Shown: positions 16,047 through 24,556 of the stretch, piece by piece
How positions within the stretch are numbered: position 1 is the first letter of the stretch
How the letters are laid out: each line of letters opens with the position of its first letter
Source of the DNA: Alphaproteobacteria bacterium
GTDB lineage: Bacteria; Pseudomonadota; Alphaproteobacteria; Micavibrionales; Micavibrionaceae
Length of the DNA: 64,000 nt
NCBI GenBank assembly: GCA_009929775.1
Contig: RZZS01000002.1
Coordinates: 1 to 64,000, forward strand
Direction of reading: 5' to 3'
Program-made: the position numbers and the translations under genes
Notes under the pieces: model-generated
The model's database searches: none
Seen by the model: the letters and a program-made list of their open reading frames with translations, nothing else
What the model was told of the DNA's origin: nothing

Positions 16047-16895
16047 TTAAGCCGGCATATCCCGGTGCACGATATGCACCGGCAGTTTCCTATGTTCGAG
16101 CCACTCGGCCAGACGTTCCGCGACATAAACCGACCGGTGTTTGCCGCCGGTGCAGCCGATGGCGATCGTGAGATAGGTTTTTCCCTCGTGGGCGTAGCGC
16201 GGCAGCGCGACCGCCAGCGTTTTTTTCAGATTTTCGATGAAAGGGGCAAAATTTTCGTCCTCTTCGATATAAGCCCCCACTTTCTTTTGTTTTCCGGTCA
16301 GTGGTTTCAGTTTCGGGTCCCAGTGCGGGTTGCGCAGGAAGCGTACGTCCATGACGATATCGGCCTCGCGCGGCAGGCCGTTGCGGTAACCGAAGGACAT
16401 GATCGTGGTCGTAAGCCGTCCTTCGGGCGAGCCGTAATACCCCTCCATCATGCGCCGCAGATCGTGGATTGACAGGCCGCTCGTGTCGATGACGAGATGC
16501 GCCCGGGCCTGGACCGGTTCGAGCAGCGTGTGCTCCAGCCGGATGCCGTCCTTGACGGGCTTGTCTTTGGCCATCGGGTGTTTGCGGCGCGTTTCGGTGA
16601 AGCGCTTTTGCAGCACGGCGTCGTCGCAGGTCATGAAAAGAAGCTCCGCGCCGCGGCGGTCGACCGTGTCGATGAGCGCGACAGGGCTGAAGCCGCGCGT
16701 GCGCGAGTCGATCCCGACGGCGATACGCCTTCCTTCCGTTTCCTCCTGATCGAGCAGCGGGTCGAGCAGCGGTATCGGAAAATTGTCGAGGACCTCGTAG
16801 CCGAAATCCTCGAGGCTTTTGAGTGCCGACGACATACCAGCCCCGGACAGGCCGGTGACGATGAGAAGTTTTTCCGGATGCTGGCTGGCCGACAT
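16047..16895 (-). CDS. rapZ: RapZ-family nucleotide-binding protein with altered Walker A
   Basis: A 282-residue protein of the RapZ (YvcJ) family. In enterobacteria RapZ is an RNA-binding adaptor that senses glucosamine-6-phosphate and directs sRNA decay; in alphaproteobacteria the gene usually sits with PTS genes between chvG and ahcY. Seen here are the Walker A position GLSGAGMSSALKSLEDFGYE (residue 21 is Met where Lys is expected), the family segment FPIPLLD, and the conserved C-terminal IGCTGGKHRSVYVAE. ATG at 16895 is chosen over one 17 codons upstream because AGAGGAGAAGAT precedes it. The missing Walker lysine argues against normal GTP/ATP hydrolysis. The stop is 1 bp from a convergent small gene. 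Confidence 0.9.
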   Translation of the reverse strand: MSASQHPEKLLIVTGLSGAGMSSALKSLEDFGYEVLDNFPIPLLDPLLDQEETEGRRIAVGIDSRTRGFSPVALIDTVDRRGAELLFMTCDDAVLQKRFTETRRKHPMAKDKPVKDGIRLEHTLLEPVQARAHLVIDTSGLSIHDLRRMMEGYYGSPEGRLTTTIMSFGYRNGLPREADIVMDVRFLRNPHWDPKLKPLTGKQKKVGAYIEEDENFAPFIENLKKTLAVALPRYAHEGKTYLTIAIGCTGGKHRSVYVAERLAEWLEHRKLPVHIVHRDMPA

Positions 16896-17116
16896 ATCTT
16901 CTCCTCTGCGGGACGTATTCGGGCGTAGGGAACCCGGACCAATCATAAGCCGTTTGCAAAGTGCGTCCAGTGGGTAAATCCGGTCGCAGGTTTATCCCCG
17001 TTATTATTGGTGGCGCAAGGCCCTTTATGTGGACCTTCGCGGTCGACCTTCCTACCCTGATCCTTGAAATTCCGTTGTTTCGAAATTGGCGCAGAGCCAA
17101 GAACAGGGGTACGGGC

Positions 17117-17857
17117 ATGAAGCGACCGGGTCTGACATCCGAGCTCGGCTATTTACGGAACTACGATCCCGAGCGTTACGCGCGACCGAACGTCCGCGTG
17201 GAAGTGGCTGTTTTCACCATCTTTGATGGGGCGTTGCATGTGCTGCTGCGCAAGCGACAAAGCCTCCCGTTTCTCGGGGCGTGGTCTTTGGCTGGTGGAT
17301 TTGTCGATATGGAGAGGGATTTTAACCTTGAGGGCGCCGCACGGCGTGCGGTTACGGAAAAATGCGGGCTTCGGCCGACCTATATCGAGCAGCTTTTCAC
17401 GGCGGGGGACGCGGGGCGGGATCCCCGGTACTGGACCGTCTCCTGTCTTTATATGGCGCTGAGCCCTGATTCGGTGCTTCCTCCTCCTGCCGCGAACGTA
17501 GCGCCGCTTCGCTGGATCCGTGTTCAGGACGGAGGAATCGACGGTGCGCTCGCCTTCGATCATGCGGAGATTCTGGCAAAAGCGTGCGGGAGGCTCAGGG
17601 AGCGTGCTCTCACGACGAGTTCGCCGCTCTTTCTTCTGCCGGAGGTCTTCTCGCTCGGCGACGCGCAAGTCGTTTACGAGATCGTTCTGGGTCAGCGGCT
17701 CGACGCGAAGTCGTTCCGGCGGCGTATGCTCTCGGCGAATGTCGTTGAAGAAACGGGCGCGTTTCGAGACAGCGGGCGCAGACCCGCGAAGCTGTACCGG
17801 CTCGTGAACCGCGAAAATCCGCATCTGTTCTTGCGCGCGATCGAGGGGGTCGGATGA
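17117..17857 (+). CDS. NrtR-like transcriptional regulator: degenerate Nudix domain plus winged helix
   Basis: A 246-residue protein with an N-terminal Nudix fold (about residues 25-150) and a C-terminal winged-helix region (about 165-240, FSLGDAQVVYEIVLGQ, then SANVVEETGAFRDSG and RPAKLYRL). This is the NrtR architecture, in which the Nudix part binds ADP-ribose and controls NAD or sugar metabolism genes. The Nudix box reads GGFVDMERDF...RAVTEKCGL: two of the acidic residues of the REx2EE core are replaced (Ala and Lys), so it is probably a ligand sensor, not a hydrolase. No NAD biosynthesis gene is adjacent. ATG at 17117 is preferred over an upstream in-frame start. Confidence 0.85.
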   Translation: MKRPGLTSELGYLRNYDPERYARPNVRVEVAVFTIFDGALHVLLRKRQSLPFLGAWSLAGGFVDMERDFNLEGAARRAVTEKCGLRPTYIEQLFTAGDAGRDPRYWTVSCLYMALSPDSVLPPPAANVAPLRWIRVQDGGIDGALAFDHAEILAKACGRLRERALTTSSPLFLLPEVFSLGDAQVVYEIVLGQRLDAKSFRRRMLSANVVEETGAFRDSGRRPAKLYRLVNRENPHLFLRAIEGVG

Positions 17858-17943
17858 ACGTCGGGATTCAAAGGGTTGCTGTGTCTCCGTTGTTCCCGTC
17901 TTTTCTGTTGACATAGTGCGTGCCGCATGGTCTTTGCCTGGTC

Positions 17944-18567
17944 ATGTCGCACGATTTTGCACAAAGTGAGAAATTCTTGCTCGTCGACCATGCCTCGACT
18001 CCGGAATTGCGGCACCTCGTTCATGCATTTCGGAAAGCGGAATTCATCGACCGGCAAGGGTACGAGGCTGACGACATCCGGGTCGAGGACGGGGGTGAGT
18101 ATGATAGCGCCGACCATGACGCTACAATGCACATTGTCAGTTTCCGCGAGGACCGGATTGTCGGATGTTTGCGTCTTGTACCAACGACACGTCGTTATCT
18201 TCTCGAGATGTTTCCGTCGCTCACGAGATCGGTGGATTACAGGAATGGCAACGTCTGGGACATAAGCCGTCTGGGGACGGGGGGTGAGGAAAGGCTCGGC
18301 GAAAAGATCCTCTGTGCGTGCTTTGAACTCGCGCAGAACCGAGGCATAGAGGCCCTTGTCACATTTACAACCGACGCACGAAGGGACGTTCTGCGCGGCA
18401 TCGGACTGGAGGTCGAACAACTCGGAGCGGAACAGGTCGTGTCTGGCCGCGACGACGAATTCTGGACGGCCGTCGGCTTGCGGATGAGGGTTAACGACCA
18501 TCAGCACAAAGCTCTTCAAACTTACATCCGGGATGATCGAACGTTCTGGCCCGAGCTCAGCCGATAA
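17944..18567 (+). CDS. LuxI-like autoinducer synthase family protein (orphan)
   Basis: A 207-residue acyltransferase-fold protein. Nearly the whole LuxI signature is present: Arg30, Phe34, Tyr40 (Trp in LuxI), the EYDSAD block (Glu52, Asp54, Asp57), RLVPTT with Arg77, Phe90, and WDISR with Asp106 (Glu in most LuxI) and Arg109. LuxI enzymes make acyl-homoserine lactones from SAM and acyl-ACP. The conservative changes W to Y and E to D leave activity open. No LuxR-type gene is in the window, so it is an orphan here. ATG at 17944 is used; GTG at 17920 is also possible, and neither has a good ribosome-binding site. A GNAT enzyme with another product is the main alternative. Confidence 0.7.
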   Translation: MSHDFAQSEKFLLVDHASTPELRHLVHAFRKAEFIDRQGYEADDIRVEDGGEYDSADHDATMHIVSFREDRIVGCLRLVPTTRRYLLEMFPSLTRSVDYRNGNVWDISRLGTGGEERLGEKILCACFELAQNRGIEALVTFTTDARRDVLRGIGLEVEQLGAEQVVSGRDDEFWTAVGLRMRVNDHQHKALQTYIRDDRTFWPELSR

Positions 18568-18589
18568 CGGCTTTCCATGGGGACCCGCC

Positions 18590-18651
18590 GGGGACACAAT
18601 AACTTTATGTGTCCCCACTGCAATGGGGACACATAAAGTTATTGTGTCCCC
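18590..18651. repeat. Paired REP-like palindromes (GGGGACACAATAA family)
   Basis: Two 27-base arms (18590-18616 and 18625-18651) are perfect inverted copies separated by 8 bases. Each arm is itself nearly palindromic, starting GGGGACACA and ending TGTGTCCCC. It lies between the LuxI-like gene and the end of chvG, which converge on it, so it could also act as a bidirectional terminator. Related single units lie at 45034-45060 and 61949-61975. Confidence 0.9.
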
Positions 18652-18672
18652 GATGAGGGCGGGGATGGAATC

Positions 18673-20430
18673 TCAGGCGGGGTGGAGGATGACGGTGAAG
18701 CGGGCGCCTTTGACGGCCTTGTCGTCGCCGATGATGTTGGAGGCGAAGATCTCGCCGCCGTGATTGTCAACGATCTGACGGGCGATGGAGAGACCGAGAC
18801 CGGAGTGGCTGCCGTATTTCTCGTGTTGCGGGCGTTCGGTGTAAAACCGGTCGAAGATCGAGCTCAGTTTGCTTTCCGGTATGCCGGGTCCCTGATCCTC
18901 GATGTGAACCGCGACGGTCAGCTTGTTTGGCTCGACCCGGATCGTCACAATGCCGCCGGGCGGCGAAAAGGACAGGGCGTTGGTGATCAGATTTCGGAAA
19001 ACTTGCGCAAGGCGGCTCTGGTTGCCCTTGACGAGGAACGACTCGTTTTCCGGAATGTCGAGAACGATATTTTGTCTCTCGAGGTCGACATTGGTTGCTT
19101 CCTTGCTGTTGTCGGCGCGCTCGAGCGGGGTACGCATTGCGTCCAGAAGCTGGAGCAATATGGCGCGCAGATCGACCGTCCCAAGTTCCTCGCGCGACAG
19201 CTCCGCGTCCAGCCGCGAGGCGTTGGAGATGTCGCTGATCAGTCGGTCGAGCCGCTGCACGTCATGAAGGACGATCTCCATCAGCCTGTCGCGCTTCCCG
19301 GGGTCCGTGAGGCGGGCTGCGGTCTCGACAGCGCTCCGCAGCGAGGTCAGCGGGTTCTTGATCTCGTGCGAGACGTCGGCGGCAAAGCGCTCGATCGTAT
19401 CCATCCGGCTCCAGAGCGCGTTGGTCATTTCCCGCAGGGCGGTTGACAGTTCGCCGATCTCGTCGCGGCGTTCGGAGAGGTCGGGAATCTGGGTGTCCCG
19501 GCCCTTGCCGAGTCGCACGGCTTCCGCCGCAACGGCAAGCTTTTTCAGCGGGCGGCCGATGACGCTGGAGAGGTACAGCGACAAAAGCACGGTAATCGAC
19601 AGGGTTCCGAAAAAGACGCGCAGGATATCCATCCGCACGCGGGCAATCGCGGCCTCGATGTTCGTGCCGTCGCGGGTCAGCAGGACGACGCCGAGAACCT
19701 GCTTGATCTTCTGCACCGGTGCGGCGGCCGAGAGGGTGATCGACCCGTCGGCGTTACGCCACGCGGAGGCGGCGATGTTGCCTTCCATGGCTGCCCGGGC
19801 GTCGGGATAGGCTTGTGCCTTGCCGGTCCGGTTTTGCGGCCAGTTCGGCAGGGTAATGTTTTGCGGCAGCAGCGCCGTGAAAACGCGCGTAATGTTCTCT
19901 GCCAGTTTTTCGGCCGTGAAACCGGTTTCGGGGGCGTCCAGCGGGATGATCTGGACGATTCCGCCCGGACCCATGAGCTGATGGGAATCGCCGATCAGAT
20001 TGCCCTTCGAGTCGAACAGCCTTGTGCGGGCCTGCGTCGTCTCCGAGAGACGCCGGACCATGCGGCGGGAAAGCTCGGGGATCAGGGCTTCGGTTTCGGA
20101 CGGGTCCTGAAAGATGATCGCCTCGGCCGACACGGCGGGGCGAACCGCGCCTTCCGCAATGGCTCCGGCGAAGAGCTGGGACTGTGCCTTCAGGGTCTCA
20201 AGCTCCGCCTGTACGAGGCTTTCCTTGTACTGACCGAGATAGAGGATCGAAAAGCCGAGAATGAGGATCGGTACGACATTGACGCCGAGTATCCGCGGCG
20301 CAAGACCGACCGGGCTGCGCCCCGCGCGGGTCCAGCGTTTCCTGAGGGCGGGCGACAACTCGTCCGTTCCGGCCTTTCGGTTCCGTTTGCGGAAAATGTT
20401 ACGCGTCCTTGTAGCGATACCCCACGCCAT
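18673..20430 (-). CDS. chvG: Sensor histidine kinase ChvG
   Basis: A 585-residue membrane kinase. After a basic N-terminus come a transmembrane segment ([19 protein letters not shown]), a periplasmic domain of about 250 residues, a second segment ([19 protein letters not shown]), HAMP, a DHp domain with the phospho-His in [19 protein letters not shown], and HATPase boxes ([33 protein letters not shown]). ChvG with ChvI senses acid and envelope stress in alphaproteobacteria. The start is uncertain: ATG at 20430 lies 30 bp inside chvI and gives a length close to known ChvG; no better codon is seen after the chvI stop. It is cotranscribed with chvI. Confidence 0.92.
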   Translation of the reverse strand: MAWGIATRTRNIFRKRNRKAGTDELSPALRKRWTRAGRSPVGLAPRILGVNVVPILILGFSILYLGQYKESLVQAELETLKAQSQLFAGAIAEGAVRPAVSAEAIIFQDPSETEALIPELSRRMVRRLSETTQARTRLFDSKGNLIGDSHQLMGPGGIVQIIPLDAPETGFTAEKLAENITRVFTALLPQNITLPNWPQNRTGKAQAYPDARAAMEGNIAASAWRNADGSITLSAAAPVQKIKQVLGVVLLTRDGTNIEAAIARVRMDILRVFFGTLSITVLLSLYLSSVIGRPLKKLAVAAEAVRLGKGRDTQIPDLSERRDEIGELSTALREMTNALWSRMDTIERFAADVSHEIKNPLTSLRSAVETAARLTDPGKRDRLMEIVLHDVQRLDRLISDISNASRLDAELSREELGTVDLRAILLQLLDAMRTPLERADNSKEATNVDLERQNIVLDIPENESFLVKGNQSRLAQVFRNLITNALSFSPPGGIVTIRVEPNKLTVAVHIEDQGPGIPESKLSSIFDRFYTERPQHEKYGSHSGLGLSIARQIVDNHGGEIFASNIIGDDKAVKGARFTVILHPA

Positions 20431-21097
20431 AGAGCGTTTCGATCTGGTTGAATTCCTCGTCGACGGCCTTGAACTTCTTCCGAACCCGCTTAATGTGCGA
20501 ATCGATCGTCCGGTCATCGACATAGATATTCTCACCATAGGCCATATCAATCAACTGATCCCGGTTCTTGACGTGTCCGGGACGCTGGGCGAGCGATTTG
20601 ACGAGCAGATATTCCGTTACAGTCAGGTTGACCGGCTCACCTTTCCAGGTGCACAGGTGCCGCGCGTCGTCAAGTTCGAGCTGGCCGCGGACGACCTTTT
20701 CACCGCTTTCGGGCTCGGACGGCTGGTTGCGGAGCGATTCGCGGCGCAGCAGGGCGCGGATGCGCTCGATCAGGAGGCGCTGTGAGAACGGTTTGGTGAT
20801 GTAGTCGTCGGCGCCCATGCGAAGACCCAGAACCTCATCGATCTCGTCGTCCTTGGAGGTCAGAAAGATGACCGGTACGGCGCTCTTTTCGCGCAGTTTG
20901 GTCAGAACCTCCATTCCGTCCATGCGCGGCATCTTGATGTCGAGAACGACCAGATCCGGCGTCCTTTCCATGATGCCGAGATAGCCTTCCTCGCCGTCAT
21001 TGTAGGTGCGCACGTCATAGCCTTCTGCGTCGAGCGCCATGGAGACGGAGGTGGTAATATTCTGGTCGTCGTCGACGAGAACGATTTGCTGGGTCAT
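20399..21097 (-). CDS. chvI: Response regulator ChvI (OmpR family)
   Basis: A 232-residue regulator with an N-terminal REC domain (acidic pocket VLVDDDQN, phosphoacceptor Asp in [12 protein letters not shown] near residue 52, Lys in YITKPFS near residue 103) and a C-terminal winged helix ([44 protein letters not shown]). This sequence layout is typical of ChvI, the essential or nearly essential partner of ChvG in many alphaproteobacteria. It overlaps chvG. The 87 bp upstream to folC carries its likely promoter. Confidence 0.95.
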   Translation of the reverse strand: MTQQIVLVDDDQNITTSVSMALDAEGYDVRTYNDGEEGYLGIMERTPDLVVLDIKMPRMDGMEVLTKLREKSAVPVIFLTSKDDEIDEVLGLRMGADDYITKPFSQRLLIERIRALLRRESLRNQPSEPESGEKVVRGQLELDDARHLCTWKGEPVNLTVTEYLLVKSLAQRPGHVKNRDQLIDMAYGENIYVDDRTIDSHIKRVRKKFKAVDEEFNQIETLYGVGYRYKDA

Positions 21098-21184
21098 GTG
21101 GGTCTGCTCGTTTGTAAGAAATTATTCTTTGTCTTGAAGACTATAACGCGGTTTACGGCAATTTTTCGCCCGCAATGTTGCAAA

Positions 21185-22573
21185 TTAGGGAAGAAAATCT
21201 GTTTTTTCAATTTTTTCCATACCTTCGGTAGCGAGAACGTCTCCGGCAAGGTAGAGCGAGCCGCAGATCAGCAGTCGTCCCGGCCCGTCATGCCGTGCGA
21301 AGAAGGCGGAAAGGCCCGCGCCAATTGTTTTTTCGTCAAGCGAGTCGACCGGTGTTCCGAGTTTGGCCGCAAGCTCCCCGGGCGTGAACGACTCGTCCGC
21401 GGCGCAGGGTATGGTCATGGCCGAAAGGGTGGCGGCGTGGGGGACCAGCGGCTGCAGGAAAGGACGCGGATCCTTTTTCTTCAGCATCCCGGCGAGGATG
21501 TGCAGCGGCAGGCCGTCGCGCGCGCTCCAGTTCCGGGCTTGTGCGGCGAGGACGTCACCGGCCGAGTCGTTGTGGCCGCCATCGACATAGACCTCCCAGC
21601 CGGGCGGTATCACGTTTTTGAGGGCGCCATCGCCGATCCTTTGCAAACGCGCCGGCCAGCGAACGGACAGAAGGCCTTTACTGACAGCCTCTCCTCCGAA
21701 AATCCGGACCTGAAGGGCGGGCGGGAGAACGTGTAACGTGGCAAGTGCCGCGCCCGCGTTGAGAACCTGATGGTCTCCGGCGAGGTTCGGGCGAGGAAGA
21801 GAAATCATCCTCTCTCCGAACCGAAAACGCATCCGGTTATCCTCGCCGGATTCGCACGACCAGTCGCTACCCGCCTTGTACAGGGGAATCCCGCGGTCCC
21901 GCGCCTTGCTTTCGAACACGGGGACGACGCCGCTCCGAAGGCCTTCCCCGGTCTGGTAACCGAGAACGGCCGGGGAGCCTGGCTTGAAGATCCCGGCCTT
22001 TTCTCCGGCGATGTCGGTGAGGCTCTCACCGAGAAATTCCTGGTGGTCTCGGGATATCGTCGTAATCACGGTGGCGAGCGGGCGCGTTACGACATTCGTA
22101 CAGTCGAGCCGCCCGCCCAGGCCGACCTCAAGCAGGCAGATATCGGCAGGCGACCGCGCGAATGCCGCAAAGGCGATGGCGGTCGTGATTTCGAAGAAGG
22201 TGATCGCGCCGTCGCCGTTTTTCTCCAGCGCCTCGTCGATCAGTGCTTCAAGCGGGCCGTCGCCGATTTCCTCACCGGCAAGAACAATCCGTTCGTTGAA
22301 GCGGATCAGATGCGGCGAGGTATAGACGTGAACGCGCAGTCCGGCGGCTTCGAGAATCGCGCGCAGGGTGGCGATCACCGATCCCTTGCCGTTCGTGCCC
22401 GCGACATGGATGACAGGCGGCAGTTTTTCGTGGGGATTGCCGAACGCGGCCAACAGATCGAGATAGGGTCTCCGGAAACCGAGATCGACCGTCTTGTCGC
22501 GGTTAAGAACGTACAGGGTCCGGAGCTTGTCTTCCAGCGTACGGTTCGGGTGGTGCAGGTCCGCCGCGTGCAT
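21185..22573 (-). CDS. folC: Bifunctional dihydrofolate/folylpolyglutamate synthase
   Basis: A 462-residue Mur-ligase-fold enzyme that adds glutamate to dihydropteroate and to folates. The P-loop is HVAGTNGKGSV near residue 57, followed by TSPHLIRFNERI and CLLEVGLGGRLDCTN (the metal and substrate loop), and DGGHNDSAG in the C-terminal domain. Length is as expected. Its ATG (22573-22571) immediately follows the accD stop codon with no spacing, so translation is coupled. accD-folC is a conserved pair. Confidence 0.95.
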   Translation of the reverse strand: MHAADLHHPNRTLEDKLRTLYVLNRDKTVDLGFRRPYLDLLAAFGNPHEKLPPVIHVAGTNGKGSVIATLRAILEAAGLRVHVYTSPHLIRFNERIVLAGEEIGDGPLEALIDEALEKNGDGAITFFEITTAIAFAAFARSPADICLLEVGLGGRLDCTNVVTRPLATVITTISRDHQEFLGESLTDIAGEKAGIFKPGSPAVLGYQTGEGLRSGVVPVFESKARDRGIPLYKAGSDWSCESGEDNRMRFRFGERMISLPRPNLAGDHQVLNAGAALATLHVLPPALQVRIFGGEAVSKGLLSVRWPARLQRIGDGALKNVIPPGWEVYVDGGHNDSAGDVLAAQARNWSARDGLPLHILAGMLKKKDPRPFLQPLVPHAATLSAMTIPCAADESFTPGELAAKLGTPVDSLDEKTIGAGLSAFFARHDGPGRLLICGSLYLAGDVLATEGMEKIEKTDFLP

Positions 22574-23659
22574 CTAGCCGCCAGCGGCAGACTTGCGCGG
22601 GCGCGCCGTGTTTTCGGCTTGTTCTGCCACTACCGCCGTCTTGCGGGTGCGCTCTTTCTTTTTGTCTTCGAGTGAGGCGACCGTTCCGGCCGTACGTGCG
22701 GCGCTTGCATAATCGATCGGGGCGGATCTGTAGACTTTGGACGGGCCGGATTTTTTCCCGTTGCCGTTCCTGTTCTTGCGTCCGCCGCCGCCGTTTCCGT
22801 TCTCTTTCCGGACGTTCATCAGCAGATCGAGAATACGGCCGATGGTGGCCTTGAGGTCCTTGCGCTCCACGACCATGTCGATCATGCCGTGTTCGAGCAG
22901 GTATTCCGCTGTCTGGAAGCCTTCGGGAAGTTTTTCGCGAATGGTTTCCTCGATGACGCGCTTGCCCGCGAAGCCGATCATGGCGCCGGGCTCGGAAATG
23001 TGGATGTCGCCGACCATGGCGAAGGAGGCGCTGACCCCCCCGGTCGTCGGGTCTGTGAGGAGAACGAGATAAGGCAGGCCCGCTTCCTTGACCATGTCGA
23101 CCGCGATGATCGAGCGCGGCATCTGGATCAGCGAGAGCATGCCTTCCTGCATGCGCGCCCCGCCCGAAGCCGGGATGACGAGCAGAGCGGCGTGCTCGCG
23201 TACAGCGGTTTCGGCTGCGCGTACGAGGCCTTCCCCGACGGCCGTTCCCATCGATCCGCCCATGAAGGAGAAATCGAATCCGGCGATGACGACGGGAGCG
23301 CCTTCGATGGTTCCTTTTGCGACGATAATGGCTTCGTCCCGTCCTGTCCTGCTCTGGGTTTCCTTCAGGCGGTCGGCGTACTTCTTCCTGTCTTTGAACT
23401 TGAGCGGATCGTGCGGAACGTCAGGCAGGGCAATTTTCTCGTACCGGCCCTCGTCAAAAAGCAGTTCGAGGCGCTTGAAGATATCGATTTTCAGGTGGTG
23501 GCCGCAGTGATAGCAGACATTGAGGCTGTTTTCGAGGTCGCGGTGAAACAGCATGCCTTCGCAGCCCGGGCATTTTTGCCACAAATTGTCCGGTACCTCT
23601 TTTTGCTGGTGCACGAAGGAGCGGATTTTCGGGCGGATAATGTTGCTTATCCAGTTCAT
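22574..23659 (-). CDS. accD: Acetyl-CoA carboxylase carboxyltransferase beta subunit, with basic Gly/Asn-rich tail
   Basis: A 361-residue AccD, which with AccA transfers carboxyl from biotin to acetyl-CoA at the start of fatty-acid synthesis. A zinc ribbon uses Cys30, Cys33, Cys49 and Cys52, and the crotonase-like core shows GGARMQEGMLSLIQM and LTDPTTGGVSASFAM. The enzyme core ends near residue 280. About 75 extra residues follow, rich in Gly, Asn, Lys and Arg (ENGNGGGGRKNRNGNGKK) and ending with an Ala/Lys/Arg-rich stretch. A disordered C-terminal extension of this size is not part of the usual fold. The gene lies 32 bp after trpA. Confidence 0.96.
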   Translation of the reverse strand: MNWISNIIRPKIRSFVHQQKEVPDNLWQKCPGCEGMLFHRDLENSLNVCYHCGHHLKIDIFKRLELLFDEGRYEKIALPDVPHDPLKFKDRKKYADRLKETQSRTGRDEAIIVAKGTIEGAPVVIAGFDFSFMGGSMGTAVGEGLVRAAETAVREHAALLVIPASGGARMQEGMLSLIQMPRSIIAVDMVKEAGLPYLVLLTDPTTGGVSASFAMVGDIHISEPGAMIGFAGKRVIEETIREKLPEGFQTAEYLLEHGMIDMVVERKDLKATIGRILDLLMNVRKENGNGGGGRKNRNGNGKKSGPSKVYRSAPIDYASAARTAGTVASLEDKKKERTRKTAVVAEQAENTARPRKSAAGG

Positions 23660-23691
23660 TTTTCTCTCCTGGGAAGGGGCGGGTGACGCTC

Positions 23692-24507
23692 TTAAGACAT
23701 TGTCTCCTGGTCGAGCGCTTCACGCAGTGCTTTTACCTGTTCCAATACCTTTTGTGGCATGTCCGGGGCATCGAGGTGGTCAGCGATCGTTGTAACGATG
23801 GCCGAACCGACCACCACCGCGTCTGCCGCTTTCGCCATTTCAGCGGCATCGCCGGGCGTCTTTATACCAAAACCGACGGCAACAGGCAAATCGCTCGATT
23901 GCCGCAGGCGCGCGACGCTCACCGCCACTTTTGAGGCGTCGGCGCTGGCCGTGCCGGTGACGCCCGTGATCGAGACGAAATAGAGGAAACCTCCCGCCCC
24001 TTTCAGAACGACGGGCAGGCGCGCGTCGTCGGTTGTCGGGGCGACGAGACGGATGATATGGATGTCCCGCTCTCTGGCCAGCACGCGGATGTCCACGTCT
24101 TCCTCCGGCGGCAGATCGACGATGATGAGTCCGTCCACGCCGGATTCGGCGGCCTCGTCCATGAAGGCCAGCGGCCCGAAGGCGAGAACCGGGTTGAGAT
24201 AGCCCATCAGCACGAGCGGTGTCTTCTTGTGCCCCTCGCGAAAGGCGCGGACCATCTGGAACGTCTGTTTCATGTTCGCGCCGCTTTTGAGGGCGCGCTG
24301 GCTTGCCGCCTGAATCGCCGGTCCGTCGGCCATCGGGTCGGAAAACGGCATGCCCAGTTCGATCAGATCGGCCCCTGCGCCGGGCAGCGCGTTCAAAATC
24401 TCAAGGCTGCGCGCGTAATCCGGGTCGCCAGCCGTGACAAAGGTCACAAGTCCGGAGCGGCCCTTGGTCTTGAGCGAATTGAAACGTCTGTCGATGCGGT
24501 TTGTCAT
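23692..24507 (-). CDS. trpA: Tryptophan synthase alpha subunit
   Basis: A 271-residue TIM barrel that cleaves indole-3-glycerol phosphate to indole, passed to TrpB. The catalytic Glu is in LIELGMPFSDPMADGP near residue 50 and the catalytic Asp in IIVDLPPEE near residue 130; phosphate-binding glycines are in VGFGIKTPGDA and VVVGSAIV. It follows trpB by 49 bp in the trpF-trpB-trpA order. Confidence 0.96.
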   Translation of the reverse strand: MTNRIDRRFNSLKTKGRSGLVTFVTAGDPDYARSLEILNALPGAGADLIELGMPFSDPMADGPAIQAASQRALKSGANMKQTFQMVRAFREGHKKTPLVLMGYLNPVLAFGPLAFMDEAAESGVDGLIIVDLPPEEDVDIRVLARERDIHIIRLVAPTTDDARLPVVLKGAGGFLYFVSITGVTGTASADASKVAVSVARLRQSSDLPVAVGFGIKTPGDAAEMAKAADAVVVGSAIVTTIADHLDAPDMPQKVLEQVKALREALDQETMS

Positions 24508-24556
24508 GATCAGCGCCTTTATAACCGGGAAGCGGCGTTCGGCGAAAGGGTTTTCA

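Noticed and set aside
17908-17913. TTGACA before the LuxI-like gene as a sigma-70 -35 box
   Set aside because: No -10-like hexamer is found at 16-18 bp spacing.
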